Shown here one piece after another: positions 33,663-42,701 of a DNA stretch of 64,000 nucleotides; the first letter of the stretch is position 1, and the number at the start of each line of letters is the position of its first letter. The notes under the pieces are model-generated. The model saw nothing but the letters and a program-made list of their open reading frames with translations, was not told the DNA's origin and did not search any database. The translations under genes and the position numbers were made by a program. The DNA lies in the NCBI RefSeq assembly GCF_900142445.1, contig NZ_FRAV01000010.1, positions 1 to 64,000 of the forward strand, in the 5' to 3' direction. This DNA is from Chryseobacterium polytrichastri. Lineage in GTDB: Bacteria; Bacteroidota; Bacteroidia; Flavobacteriales; Weeksellaceae.

Positions 33663-33706
33663 AAAATAAGAAAACGGAGAGTACAACCTTTCCGTTTTCT
33701 TATTTT
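33663..33706. terminator. Bidirectional terminator
   Basis: A 16-bp perfect stem AAAATAAGAAAACGGA (33663-33678) and TCCGTTTTCTTATTTT (33691-33706) with a 12-nt loop. It sits between the convergent SRPBCC gene and the hypothetical gene at 33709. Confidence 0.88.
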
Positions 33707-33708
33707 GA

Positions 33709-34050
33709 TTAAAACAATTCTTCGTCTTGAAAATATTGAATAACTGCCTTTTTCATCAGCAACGATTGCTCGTTGGGCTTTAGTTCGGGTAATCCTTCCA
33801 GTTTTTCAAAGTGCGGCCATCCGTCTTCATAATGCGAGAATTTATAATAACCAAAAGGTTCTAATAATCTACAAACAGCAATATGAATTAAATTTACTTT
33901 ATCTTCTTTCGTATATTTTTGTTGGCCACTTCCTAATTCCTGAAGACCAATTAAAAATAAGATGGTCTCAATCGGTGGATTCTTTTCAGTCTCAAAGTTT
34001 TCCTCGAAAAATTGTTCTACTTTTTTCCAGTATTCAGCTTCGTTAATCAT
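33709..34050 (-). CDS. Conserved hypothetical protein, small and cytoplasmic
   Basis: This 113-residue protein has no signal peptide and no recognised domain. It is acidic, with notable segments FLIGLQELGSGQQKYTKEDK and LLEPFGYYKFSHYEDGWPHFE, and looks like a flavobacterial conserved hypothetical. It is downstream of the four-helix-bundle gene on the same strand, 40 bp away, and may be cotranscribed with the S9 peptidase gene. No function can be assigned. Confidence 0.7.
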   Translation of the reverse strand: MINEAEYWKKVEQFFEENFETEKNPPIETILFLIGLQELGSGQQKYTKEDKVNLIHIAVCRLLEPFGYYKFSHYEDGWPHFEKLEGLPELKPNEQSLLMKKAVIQYFQDEELF

Positions 34051-34090
34051 AATCTATAAATGATAAGTGATATTTGATAAATGATAAAAG

Positions 34091-34453
34091 TTAAGCCTTC
34101 AACATCTTTCTATATGAAGCAGTAACTTTTAAGATTTCCTCAGTTTTAATTTTTAAATCTAATAAAATTTCGTTTTGAACGTAATTAAGTTCTTCTAGCA
34201 TTTCAAGCCAAAATAATGTTTCGTCTGTTTCTTCTATAACGATGGATATTTTAGAAAATCTTTCTGCCTTTGATCTAGCTCTACACATTGCCCTATAATT
34301 GGCTGCCATTGATGTGGATGAGCGATATACTTGTTTTCTAATTACAGAAAAAGCTTCTTGATAAGGAAGTTTAGATAATTCCTGAATAATTGCAACGGCT
34401 AATTGCTTTGTTTTTGAAGCAAAAAGTTTGTTGTAATCTACATTATCCATCAT
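34091..34453 (-). CDS. Four-helix-bundle protein (23S rRNA intervening-sequence type)
   Basis: This 120-residue helical protein is of the family often named 'four helix bundle protein' or S23-like, first seen encoded in 23S rRNA intervening sequences. Typical features are QVYRSSTSMAANYRAMCRARSKAE and the helix EETDETLFWLEML. Here it is a free-standing gene 7 bp from the S9 peptidase gene. An ATG one codon in is an alternative start. The molecular role of this family in chromosomal settings is not well defined. Confidence 0.85.
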   Translation of the reverse strand: MMDNVDYNKLFASKTKQLAVAIIQELSKLPYQEAFSVIRKQVYRSSTSMAANYRAMCRARSKAERFSKISIVIEETDETLFWLEMLEELNYVQNEILLDLKIKTEEILKVTASYRKMLKA

Positions 34454-34460
34454 TTATCAT

Positions 34461-36506
34461 TTATGAATTATTATTTATTTTGAGCAGGAACGCATATTCC
34501 AATGCGTCTTCTTTTAATGATTCAAATCTTCCGCTTGCGCCTCCGTGTCCGGAACTCATGTCGGTTTTGAATAATAAAAGATTGTTGTCTGTTTTTAACT
34601 CTCTTAATTTCGCGGTCCATTTTGCAGGTTCCCAATATTGAACCTGAGAATCATGCAGACCTGTTGTAATCAGTATATGTGGATATTCTTTCGCTTCTAC
34701 ATTGTCGTATGGCGAATATTCCTTCATGTATTGATAGTATTCTTTGTCGTTTGGATTTCCCCATTCGTCATATTCCCCAGTTGTTAATGGAATTGTTTCA
34801 TCCAACATTGTTGTCACAACATCTACAAAAGGAACCTGAGAAACTATTCCGTTGAATAATTTCGGTTCATAGTTGATAACCGCTCCAACCAATAATCCTC
34901 CTGCACTTCCGCCCATTGCATATAAATGTCTTGATGAAGTGTAATTTTGTTTGATTAAATATTTTCCGGCATCAATAAAGTCGAAGAAGGTATTTTTCTT
35001 AAACAGCATTTTACCGTCTTCGTACCATTCTCTTCCTAAATATTCTCCACCTCTAATGTGAGCGATTGCATAAATAAAGCCTCTGTCTAATATTGATAAC
35101 CTTACATTAGAGAAACTTGCATCAACTGTATGTCCATAACTTCCATAACCATATAAAAGGACAGGAGTGTCTGCAGATTTTTTCGTGTCTTTGTGATAGA
35201 CTAATGAGATTGGAATTTTTGTTTCTCCCTCTCTTGAATCTGCCCAAATTCTTTCAGAAATATAATTTTCAGCAAAGAATTTTCCTCCCAAAACTTCCTG
35301 TTGCTTCAGTAGTTTTGTGGTTTTGTTCTTCATGTCATACTCATAGGTAGAACCAGGCTGAGTTAATGAAGTATAACCGTAACGTAAAACTTCTGTGTCA
35401 AATTCTAAATTGATACTGATATAAGCGGTGTATGTTGGGTCAGAGAAAGGAAGATAATAAGATTCATTTGTTTTCTCTTCAATGATTTTTATCTGTAAAA
35501 GACCTTCTTCTCTTTCTTCAAGAACAAGATAATTTTTAAATATTTCAAAACCTTCCAATAAAACTTCTGCGCGATGCGGAATGACGTCTACCCAGTTTTC
35601 CATTCCACAATTGTCGATTTTTGCTTTTACAATTTTAAAATTGATTGCGTCATCGGCATTGGTGATAATGTAAAACTCATCTTCATAATGTTCTACAGAA
35701 TATTCTAGATCATCAATTCTTGGTTGAATGGTTTTCCATTCTACAAAAACATCATCAGCAGGAATAAAACGGTGCTCGTCTGAAATTGTGCTTGAGCTTG
35801 CCAGAAAAATATATTCTAATGATTTTGTTTTAAAAACATTCACATCAAAAGTATCATCCTCTTCATGGAAAATTAAAATATCTTCTGAAGGTTCTGTTCC
35901 TAATTTATGTCTGTATACCTGAAATGCACGTAAGCTTTCATCTTTTCTGATGTAAAAAACATGCTCGTTATCATTTGCCCAAACAGCTTTCCCTGTGGTG
36001 TTCTCTATTTTATCGGTAAGAATTTCTTCCGTTTCTAAGTTCTTGAAATTAATGTCATAAATTCTTCTTCCAACATTATCAGACGAAAAAGAAGTTAATT
36101 TATTATTCGGACTTACAGCAACGCTTCCCACTTCGAAAAATGTTTCACCTTCTGCAAGAATATTTACATCAAGAATGATTTCTTCTGTATTCTCTAAACT
36201 TTTATGTTTTCTGCAAAAAATAGGATATTCTTTTCCTTCTTCATAACGTACAATATACCAGTATTCATTAAAGAAATAGGGTAAAGATTCGTCATCTTTT
36301 TTGTAGCGGGCTTTCATTTCTTCGAAAAGCTCTTCCTGAAGCTCTTCGGTATCCTTCATCATAAATTCTTCGTAAGCATTTTCTTCTTCAAGATATTTTA
36401 TGACTTCAGGGTTTTCTCTTTCATTGAGCCAGAAATAATTGTCAGTTCTTTTATCTCCGTGTATTTCTAGTGTTTTTTCTATTTTTTTTGCCTGTGGAGC
36501 TTCCAT
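34461..36506 (-). CDS. S9 prolyl oligopeptidase family (oligopeptidase B-like)
   Basis: This 681-residue serine peptidase has no signal peptide. The N-terminal beta-propeller (about 70-400) covers a C-terminal alpha/beta-hydrolase domain. The nucleophile is the Ser in MGGSAGGLL, the Asp lies in LHDSQVQYWEP and the His in SSGHGGASGRFE. GYGSYGHTVDASFSNVRLSILDRGF is characteristic of oligopeptidase B, which cuts short peptides after basic residues. The length matches the family. It is the first gene of a small minus-strand group with the two short genes downstream. Confidence 0.93.
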   Translation of the reverse strand: MEAPQAKKIEKTLEIHGDKRTDNYFWLNERENPEVIKYLEEENAYEEFMMKDTEELQEELFEEMKARYKKDDESLPYFFNEYWYIVRYEEGKEYPIFCRKHKSLENTEEIILDVNILAEGETFFEVGSVAVSPNNKLTSFSSDNVGRRIYDINFKNLETEEILTDKIENTTGKAVWANDNEHVFYIRKDESLRAFQVYRHKLGTEPSEDILIFHEEDDTFDVNVFKTKSLEYIFLASSSTISDEHRFIPADDVFVEWKTIQPRIDDLEYSVEHYEDEFYIITNADDAINFKIVKAKIDNCGMENWVDVIPHRAEVLLEGFEIFKNYLVLEEREEGLLQIKIIEEKTNESYYLPFSDPTYTAYISINLEFDTEVLRYGYTSLTQPGSTYEYDMKNKTTKLLKQQEVLGGKFFAENYISERIWADSREGETKIPISLVYHKDTKKSADTPVLLYGYGSYGHTVDASFSNVRLSILDRGFIYAIAHIRGGEYLGREWYEDGKMLFKKNTFFDFIDAGKYLIKQNYTSSRHLYAMGGSAGGLLVGAVINYEPKLFNGIVSQVPFVDVVTTMLDETIPLTTGEYDEWGNPNDKEYYQYMKEYSPYDNVEAKEYPHILITTGLHDSQVQYWEPAKWTAKLRELKTDNNLLLFKTDMSSGHGGASGRFESLKEDALEYAFLLKINNNS

Positions 36507-36534
36507 TCAATATTAATTCTTGTTCAAATTTAGT

Positions 36535-36572
36535 TAAAAAAAAGCCATCTTTCCTTGTATTGAAAGACGGCT
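36535..36572 (-). terminator. Terminator of the DUF4271-hemD pair
   Basis: An 11-bp stem with one mismatch (36543-36553 with 36562-36572) is followed on the minus strand by a run of eight T residues, just beyond the hemD stop at 36595. Confidence 0.75.
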
Positions 36573-36594
36573 GTTTTATATTTTATAGTAAAAG

Positions 36595-37344
36595 TTACTT
36601 ATGAAGAGCTTTTACATACTTTTCAAGGGCCATTGTCATAGATGGTGTTTCTTTTGTAGGCGCCATTAGATCTACTCTTAATCCTGCTTCTTCAGCGGCT
36701 GCTAACGTTGTGTTACCAAAGACACCAATATTAGTTTCATCCTGTTTGAAGTCTGGGAAATTCTGTTGTAAAGATTTAATTCCTTGTGGACTAAAGAAGA
36801 TCAGCATATCGTAATCTTTAATTGTAATATCTGTTAAATCACTACAAACTGTTCTGTACATGATTGCTCTTGTCCAATCTACGTTTGCCGCATCTAAAGT
36901 TTTAACAATATCAGGACTTAAAACATCTGAAGATGGTAATAGATACTTTTCAGTAGGGAATTTCTTGAAAAGAGGTGCAAGATCTGAGAAGTTTTTCTCC
37001 CCAAAGCTAATCTTTCTTTTTCTGTAAACAATATGCTTTTGAAGATAGTTCGCTACTGCTTCAGACTGGCAGATATACCTCATAGTATCTGGCACTGCAA
37101 AACGTAATTCTTCAGCGAGTCTGAAATAGTGGTCTATTGCATTCTTACTGGTAAAAATAATTCCAGTGTACTGTGTTAGATCTATTTTCTGTGTTCTAAG
37201 TTCCTTGTTGTCAACACCTTCGACGTGGATAAAAGGACGAAAATCAATCTTTATTTTTTCCTTCTTCGCTATATCTAAATATGGAGAAGACTCACTAGGC
37301 GCTGGTTGTGAAACCAATATAGACTTTATTCTCATCATTGACAT
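36595..37344 (-). CDS. hemD: Uroporphyrinogen-III synthase
   Basis: This 249-residue HemD-like protein closes hydroxymethylbilane to uroporphyrinogen III in heme synthesis. The family is poorly conserved in sequence; the supporting segments are SILVSQPAPSESSPY at the start, IIFTSKNAIDHYF, YLLPSSDVLSPDIVKTLD, MYRTV and LIFFSPQGIKSL. Translation may begin three codons in (MRIKSIL). It begins almost directly after the upstream DUF4271 gene. That pairing is common in Flavobacteriia from memory. Confidence 0.87.
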   Translation of the reverse strand: MSMMRIKSILVSQPAPSESSPYLDIAKKEKIKIDFRPFIHVEGVDNKELRTQKIDLTQYTGIIFTSKNAIDHYFRLAEELRFAVPDTMRYICQSEAVANYLQKHIVYRKRKISFGEKNFSDLAPLFKKFPTEKYLLPSSDVLSPDIVKTLDAANVDWTRAIMYRTVCSDLTDITIKDYDMLIFFSPQGIKSLQQNFPDFKQDETNIGVFGNTTLAAAEEAGLRVDLMAPTKETPSMTMALEKYVKALHK

Positions 37345-37347
37345 TTA

Positions 37348-38016
37348 TTAAAAAAATAATACTTTCCAAAGCAGTAATAATGGTGCTATTTGGAGGGTGC
37401 AAATATACAAAAATTTATAATACCATTTTTCGGGTAAAACATTGTTCTTGTGAAATAAATAGAAAAAAACTTTAAAAATGAATACAAATGAAAAGAACAA
37501 CAAATAGTATAAAAACATTTTATTTCTGTCAATAGGGAAATAGTAGTGGGTTACACATAAAATTATTAACAAAAATGACAAAACAAAGTAAAATTTTGTA
37601 GAGGTGAAGTAAAAAACTATCCATTTTTTACCATCTCCTATACTTTGGTAGAAAATAAATCCTAATGTAGTTTTTATTAAATAAAATAAAACAACGGCTA
37701 TTAAACTATATCCAAATTTGTTCAACTGGTATCCCAAAATATTTAGATCAGCAATGTTTTTTGGGACAATTGGGATATATTGTGAGATTAAAACAGCTAA
37801 AGTAAGAGCCATCACACAAGAGGTGATGATCCAGCTTGGGAGGTTGTTGCTGGCATCAAAATATTTCTGCAGCAAAAAGTCTTTTAGATTGGCGCCTCTT
37901 TCTATGATATTCATCATGAATAGGTATAAAAATATACAGCCCAACAATATAAAGATTACCCAATCGTTGTTCTCGGGTATCCTTACGTGATTTATAAAAT
38001 TTTGAGATAATGGCAA
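37348..38016 (-). CDS. DUF4271 multi-pass membrane protein
   Basis: This protein of about 222 residues has roughly six hydrophobic segments and the DUF4271 core (FYFTSTKFYFVLSFLLII, YYLLFFSFVFIFKVFFYLFH). The frame is open with an ATG at 38112. That start would overlap the divergent glycosyltransferase gene and its promoter, and a minus-strand -7 box TAATTTTG lies at 38031-38038. I therefore choose the TTG at 38016 as start. It is cotranscribed with hemD, whose frame starts 4 bp beyond its stop. The function is unknown; a link to heme or the envelope is speculation. Confidence 0.78.
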   Translation of the reverse strand: MPLSQNFINHVRIPENNDWVIFILLGCIFLYLFMMNIIERGANLKDFLLQKYFDASNNLPSWIITSCVMALTLAVLISQYIPIVPKNIADLNILGYQLNKFGYSLIAVVLFYLIKTTLGFIFYQSIGDGKKWIVFYFTSTKFYFVLSFLLIILCVTHYYFPIDRNKMFLYYLLFFSFVFIFKVFFYLFHKNNVLPEKWYYKFLYICTLQIAPLLLLWKVLFF

Positions 38017-38075
38017 AGGAATGTTTTTTGCAAAATTATAGATTATTTTGTATAAAATAAAAAGGTTAAATAAAC

Positions 38076-38083
38076 TATCTTTG
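38076..38083 (+). promoter_or_regulatory. -7 promoter box of the mannosyltransferase gene
   Basis: TATCTTTG only 9 bp before the ATG at 38093, so the transcript is nearly leaderless. This excludes the in-frame ATG at 38048 as a start. Confidence 0.65.
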
Positions 38084-38092
38084 CAAATTGAA

Positions 38093-38809
38093 ATGAAAAA
38101 ACTCGTCATCATCCCAACTTATAACGAAAAGGAAAATATAGAAAGTATAATTTCCGCGGTTTTTGCGTTGGAAGATAATTTTCATATTTTGGTGGTGGAT
38201 GACTCCTCTCCGGATGGTACATCTGAGATTGTAAAAGATCTTCAAAAGAGATTTCCTCATACGTTGCATTTATCGATAAGACATATAAAAGATGGTTTAG
38301 GGAAAGCTTACATTCATGGATTTAAATGGGCAATTCAAAATAATTATGATTATATTTTTGAAATGGATGCCGATTTTTCTCACAATCCAAGTGATTTGCC
38401 CAAACTTTTCGAAGCTTGTTTAAATGCGGATATGGCCATCGGTTCCCGTTACTCAAAAGGAGTAAATGTTGTAAACTGGCCAATGGGAAGAGTTTTACTT
38501 TCTTATTTTGCATCAAAATATGTGAGATTTGTTTTAGGACTTTCGATTCATGATACAACAGCAGGTTTTGTTTGTTTTTCAAGAAAAGTTTTAGAAGAAA
38601 TAGGATTGGAGAATGTAAGACTGAAAGGATACGGTTTTCAGATTGAAATGAAATTCAGAGCTTTTAAAAAGGGCTTTAAAATTGTAGAAGTTCCTATTAT
38701 TTTTACCAATAGAATATTGGGCGAAAGTAAAATGAATGGTGGGATTATCCATGAAGCAGTGTTTGGTGTTTTAAATTTAAAGTGGAAATCATTAATCAAC
38801 AGATTATGA
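38093..38809 (+). CDS. Polyprenol-phosphate mannosyltransferase (GT2, Dpm1-like)
   Basis: This 238-residue GT2 enzyme transfers mannose from GDP-mannose to a polyprenyl phosphate on the cytoplasmic face. Its GT-A motifs are IIPTYNEKENIE, VVDDSSPDGTSE, EMDADFSHNP and GSRYSKGVNVVNWP. The C-terminal membrane domain of longer Dpm1-like proteins is absent. The stop overlaps the start of the next gene by 4 bp (ATGA), which suggests translational coupling. Its product might feed protein O-mannosylation, known in Bacteroidota; this is inference. Confidence 0.9.
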   Translation: MKKLVIIPTYNEKENIESIISAVFALEDNFHILVVDDSSPDGTSEIVKDLQKRFPHTLHLSIRHIKDGLGKAYIHGFKWAIQNNYDYIFEMDADFSHNPSDLPKLFEACLNADMAIGSRYSKGVNVVNWPMGRVLLSYFASKYVRFVLGLSIHDTTAGFVCFSRKVLEEIGLENVRLKGYGFQIEMKFRAFKKGFKIVEVPIIFTNRILGESKMNGGIIHEAVFGVLNLKWKSLINRL

Positions 38810-39174
38810 AAAGACTGATCTTCATTTTCGTTTTATTGGGAATGTTCTCATGTGGTGATTATATCGATAAACCAAAGAATTTGGTAGATAAAGACATGAT
38901 GGCTGAGATTCTTGCTGAGATGGCAATTAATGATCAGGCCACTTTTGTGTATCAAAATAAAAATCTTGAATCCGGAACAAGATATATTCTTAAAACCTAT
39001 AAGGTAAAACCGAATGATTTTATCGAGAGTTTTAAATATTATGTGGTAAAAGATGAAATGAAGGGGATTGCTGAGGAAGCACAAAAAGTATTAATAGAAA
39101 AAGATCCAAAAGCGGATCAATATATAAAAGACAAGTTGAAAAAGAATGGAGTTGCACCTACTTTTGAAAAATAG
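38806..39174 (+). CDS. DUF4296 lipoprotein
   Basis: This 122-residue lipoprotein has signal and lipobox LLGMFSC near the N-terminus. The DUF4296 core (DKDMMAEILAEMAINDQATF) follows. The start at 38806 overlaps the preceding stop by 4 bp. The function is unknown. It sits between a mannosyltransferase and tgt in a plus-strand run of envelope and housekeeping genes. Confidence 0.83.
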   Translation: MKRLIFIFVLLGMFSCGDYIDKPKNLVDKDMMAEILAEMAINDQATFVYQNKNLESGTRYILKTYKVKPNDFIESFKYYVVKDEMKGIAEEAQKVLIEKDPKADQYIKDKLKKNGVAPTFEK

Positions 39175-39246
39175 ATAGGATGCAGAAATATTCCATTTGG
39201 CAAAAAAGATCAGTCGCCAATGATGGTGAATTAAAGAAGTATACGA

Positions 39247-40377
39247 ATGAAATTTTTTAATATAGAAAAAACCTCTGAAGGTAAGGCAAGAGCAGGAGAG
39301 ATCATGACCGATCACGGAAAGGTGCAGACACCAATTTTTATGCCTGTAGGAACTGTAGCAAGTGTAAAAACAGTTCACCAAAGAGAATTAAAAGAAGACA
39401 TTAAAGCCCAAATTATTTTGGGTAATACCTATCATTTATACCTTCGTCCTGGTATGGAAACAATGCAGGAAGCGGGAGGTTTACATAAATTCATGAACTG
39501 GGAACTTCCTATTCTTACAGATTCAGGGGGCTTTCAGGTATTTTCGCTTTCAGGAAGTAGAAAAATGTCTGAGGAAGGAGTGAAATTCAAGTCTCATATC
39601 GATGGAAGTTATCATTTATTTACTCCGGAAAAGTCTATGGAAATCCAAAGACAGATCGGGGCGGATATTTTTATGGCTTTTGATGAGTGTGTTGCTTATC
39701 CTAGTGGATACAACCAAGTAAAAGCTTCTATGGAAATGACCCACAGATGGTTGAAAAGATGTATTGATTGGAATGAGAAAAATCCTGAATTATACGGTCA
39801 CAAACAAAGGTTTTTCCCGATTGTTCAAGGTTCTACATATTCAGATTTAAGAAAAATTTCGGCTGAAGTAATTGCAGAAGCAGGTGCTGAAGGAAATGCG
39901 ATTGGTGGATTATCTGTTGGTGAACCGGAAGATGAACTATACAGAATCACTGATGAAGTTACCGATATTTTACCAAAAGATAAACCGAGATATTTAATGG
40001 GAGTAGGAACTCCATGGAATATTCTGGAATCTATTGGGTTGGGAATTGATATGATGGATTGTGTGATGCCTACCAGAAATGCAAGAAACGCGATGTTGTT
40101 TACTTGGCAAGGGGTAATGAACATGAAAAACGAAAAGTGGAAACAAGATTTTTCTCCTTTGGACGAGTTTGGGACAAGTTTTGTAGATAGAGAATATTCA
40201 AAAGCATATGTGCGCCATTTATTTGTTTCTAAAGAATATTTAGGAAAGCAAATTGCATCAATTCATAACTTAGCATTCTATTTAGATTTGGTTAAAGTGG
40301 CGAGAGAGCATATTATTGCAGGAGATTTTTATCAATGGAAAGACTCTGTGGTTCCAATTCTTAGACAAAGACTTTAA
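39247..40377 (+). CDS. tgt: Queuine tRNA-ribosyltransferase lacking zinc cysteines
   Basis: This 376-residue enzyme exchanges guanine-34 of GUN-anticodon tRNAs for preQ1. General-acid Asp92 is in TDSGGFQVFSL, nucleophile Asp271 is in DMMDCVMPTRNAR, and GNAIGGLSVGE binds substrate. The zinc site is unusual: where Escherichia coli Tgt has three Cys between PLD and YSRAY, this protein has Gly309, Ser311 and Asp314; only His340 remains. The fold may be held without zinc. I believe related flavobacterial Tgt proteins share this change. Confidence 0.94.
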   Translation: MKFFNIEKTSEGKARAGEIMTDHGKVQTPIFMPVGTVASVKTVHQRELKEDIKAQIILGNTYHLYLRPGMETMQEAGGLHKFMNWELPILTDSGGFQVFSLSGSRKMSEEGVKFKSHIDGSYHLFTPEKSMEIQRQIGADIFMAFDECVAYPSGYNQVKASMEMTHRWLKRCIDWNEKNPELYGHKQRFFPIVQGSTYSDLRKISAEVIAEAGAEGNAIGGLSVGEPEDELYRITDEVTDILPKDKPRYLMGVGTPWNILESIGLGIDMMDCVMPTRNARNAMLFTWQGVMNMKNEKWKQDFSPLDEFGTSFVDREYSKAYVRHLFVSKEYLGKQIASIHNLAFYLDLVKVAREHIIAGDFYQWKDSVVPILRQRL

Positions 40378-40409
40378 AAAAGATAAATACATATTAAAAA
40401 GAGCGAATA

Positions 40410-41522
40410 GTGTTTAAAATTATAGACCGATATATCATTAAAAAATACCTTGGGACTTTTAGTTTCATGTTGATATTGTTGTCTGTAGTGGTTTTGGTAA
40501 TTGATGTTCAGCAGAAGATTCCAAGGATTGAAAACGCTAAATTAATAGACCCTAAATTGGATTTGACGTATTTTCTTATCCATTTTTACCCTTTCTGGAT
40601 CATCAATTTGATCATGACCTTTCTGTCTATTCTGGTGTTTATTTCGGTGATTTATTTTACATCCAGAATGGCAAATAATACCGAGATTGTTGCCATAATA
40701 AGTAGTGGTGCCAGTTTTCATAGGTTTGCAAAACCGTATTTGTTAACTTCTTTATTTATTGCGTGTTTGTCATTGGTTATCAATCACTTTATTCTTCCTT
40801 GGGCAAATATTCAGAAAAACCAATTAGAGGCATATACCTACAATGCAAGGAATAAAGAAAAGGTATTAGGGACTGCTCCGGTTTCCGCACAACTCAGCAG
40901 AACAGAATATATTTTTGTTAATTCATGGAATAAAGCCGAAAAAAGAGGCTCTGGTTTTGTCTTTCAAAAATTCGATAAGAATAGAAAAATGACCTATGAG
41001 CTTAAAGCTTCTGATGTGCTTTGGGATAAAGTTAAAAAGCAGTTTGTTTTAAATAGCTATTTCGAAAAAACAATTAATAAAGACGATACAGAAAAGCTTG
41101 GAAACGGTGTTGAGCTAAGGAAAAGTTTTGGGCATGATCCGGAAGAGCTTTTCCCTAACGAATTGTTGGGGCAAAACAAAACAACATTAGAGCTCTTAAA
41201 ATTTATTCAAAGAGAAAAAGAAAAAGGAAATAGCAATTTAAATACGCATCTCAATGAGCTTCATCAGAGGACTTCAATGCCTGTTTCTATTGTTATCCTT
41301 ACGTTTTTAGCACTTTCTCTTGCTTCTCAGAAGAAAAGAGGAGGATTGGGGGTAAACTTGGCTATAGGAATCTCACTAGCCTTCTTATTCGTGTTTTCAT
41401 TTGAAGCATTAAAGGTGGTTTCTGAAAATAAAAGCATGTCGCCTCTGCTTGCGATGTGGTTTCCTAATATTGTCTTTTTCCCGATTGCGTTGTATTTATA
41501 TCTGAAAAGAGCCAATCAATAA
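40410..41522 (+). CDS. LptF/LptG-family lipopolysaccharide permease (YjgP/YjgQ)
   Basis: This 370-residue inner-membrane protein has three N-terminal and three C-terminal membrane segments around a periplasmic jellyroll, the layout of the LptF/G permeases that extract LPS for export. DRYIIKKYLGTF and LVIDVQQKIPR at the N-terminus are typical. It starts with GTG. Its tail overlaps the convergent biotin ligase gene by 7 bp. Whether it is LptF or LptG cannot be decided here. Confidence 0.9.
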   Translation: MFKIIDRYIIKKYLGTFSFMLILLSVVVLVIDVQQKIPRIENAKLIDPKLDLTYFLIHFYPFWIINLIMTFLSILVFISVIYFTSRMANNTEIVAIISSGASFHRFAKPYLLTSLFIACLSLVINHFILPWANIQKNQLEAYTYNARNKEKVLGTAPVSAQLSRTEYIFVNSWNKAEKRGSGFVFQKFDKNRKMTYELKASDVLWDKVKKQFVLNSYFEKTINKDDTEKLGNGVELRKSFGHDPEELFPNELLGQNKTTLELLKFIQREKEKGNSNLNTHLNELHQRTSMPVSIVILTFLALSLASQKKRGGLGVNLAIGISLAFLFVFSFEALKVVSENKSMSPLLAMWFPNIVFFPIALYLYLKRANQ

Positions 41523-42232
41523 AGAAGTTTTATTTCTTTATGGTAGAAAGATTTTAACCCATCATTTTCAAGATCAATCCATAATTCACCCATTTTGTCG
41601 GCGTATTTTATAATGCCATTTTGTCTCTCTTCATTAATTTCGAAGACGGATATTTCATCTTTTCGAAATAGATTTTCATTAAAATGATCCATGATTTCAT
41701 GTTCGGAAGGAATATTTTTTAATTTTTCAATTAGAAAATGATGGTAGCTGGAAGTGAATTCTTTTAAATCGTATCTTATTTCCGTTTGGGTTAAAAGCGA
41801 GCCAGCTTTAGAAATATCATCAAATTCTTCTTGTAACACATTGATACCCGAACCAATGATGTAATAATTGCTTTGATTGATTTTTTTCTTCTCAATTAAA
41901 ATTCCAACGATTTTCTTATTTTTAAGAATGATGTCGTTCGGCCATTTTATTTTCACTATATTTTCAGTCAAATTGGCAAGGAAATCCCTGATGGCAATTG
42001 CGGTATAATAATTGAACAGAAAATCAGACAGCGTTGAGTTTTCTGTTTTAATTGCTAGTGTGTAGGCTAAATTTTTTTCAGCGGTTGAAATCCACGCATT
42101 TCCATACTGTCCACGACCTTTTGTCTGGTTGAATGTATGAAGCCCAATAAAATCAGAATTATCGTAAAGTAAATACTGAGATATTTCGTCATTAGTAGAA
42201 GAAGACTCTTTTTGATAGAATAGTTGGCCCAT
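41516..42232 (-). CDS. birA: Biotin--[acetyl-CoA-carboxylase] ligase
   Basis: This 238-residue enzyme attaches biotin to the carboxyl-carrier protein. Key motifs are ESSSTNDE, the biotin-binding loop GRGQYGNAW and KWPNDIILKNKKIVGILIE. It lacks the N-terminal helix-turn-helix of the E. coli BirA repressor, so it is a ligase only. Its 3' end overlaps the LptF/G permease gene by 7 bp. It is divergent from rsfS. Confidence 0.93.
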   Translation of the reverse strand: MGQLFYQKESSSTNDEISQYLLYDNSDFIGLHTFNQTKGRGQYGNAWISTAEKNLAYTLAIKTENSTLSDFLFNYYTAIAIRDFLANLTENIVKIKWPNDIILKNKKIVGILIEKKKINQSNYYIIGSGINVLQEEFDDISKAGSLLTQTEIRYDLKEFTSSYHHFLIEKLKNIPSEHEIMDHFNENLFRKDEISVFEINEERQNGIIKYADKMGELWIDLENDGLKSFYHKEIKLLY

Positions 42233-42290
42233 TAAGAAAACTTTAAGACTTTAAAAGGCTAAAAGTAAGGCTAAAGTAAAAGAAAAACAA

Positions 42291-42298
42291 TAAATTTG
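42291..42298 (+). promoter_or_regulatory. -7 promoter box of rsfS
   Basis: TAAATTTG about 18 bp before the rsfS ATG at 42317. It excludes an in-frame ATG at 42296, which lies inside the box. Confidence 0.55.
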
Positions 42299-42316
42299 CA
42301 GATTATAGATATTTTA

Positions 42317-42685
42317 ATGAATAAAACAGCAGAAAAGCAGGCGCTAATAGATAAAATTGTTGAGGCCATCCAAGATGTAAAGGGTGAAGATATTATGATT
42401 TTCGATCTTTCGAAAATTGAAAATTCTGTAGCGGAAACTTTTATAATTTGTAGCGGAAACTCAAATACACAAGTGTCTGCATTAGCAGGGAGTGTAGAGA
42501 AAAAAGTAAGAAATGATCTTCAGGATAGACCTTGGCATGTAGAAGGTACCGAAAACTCTATGTGGGTTTTGGTAGATTATGTTACCGTGGTAGTTCACAT
42601 TTTCCAAAAAGAAACCCGTGAGTATTATGACATCGAGGAACTTTGGGGAGATGCAACTATTACAAAAGTAGAATATGAATATTAA
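42317..42685 (+). CDS. rsfS: Ribosome silencing factor
   Basis: This 122-residue RsfS/DUF143 protein binds ribosomal protein L14 and blocks subunit joining in nutrient limitation. SVAETFIICSGNSNTQVSALAGSVEKKV and DRPWHVEGTENSMWVLVDY are family hallmarks. The start at 42317 is chosen because a -7 box covers the upstream ATG. It is the first gene of the rsfS-ftsH-LUD-cdsA-psd run, though a terminator follows ftsH. Confidence 0.94.
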   Translation: MNKTAEKQALIDKIVEAIQDVKGEDIMIFDLSKIENSVAETFIICSGNSNTQVSALAGSVEKKVRNDLQDRPWHVEGTENSMWVLVDYVTVVVHIFQKETREYYDIEELWGDATITKVEYEY

Positions 42686-42701
42686 ATTTTAAAAAGTATA
42701 A

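Noticed and set aside
38017..38112. Longer N-terminus for the DUF4271 protein starting at the ATG at 38112.
   Set aside because: It would overlap the start codon and promoter of the divergent mannosyltransferase gene, and a minus-strand -7 box at 38031-38038 lies inside it.
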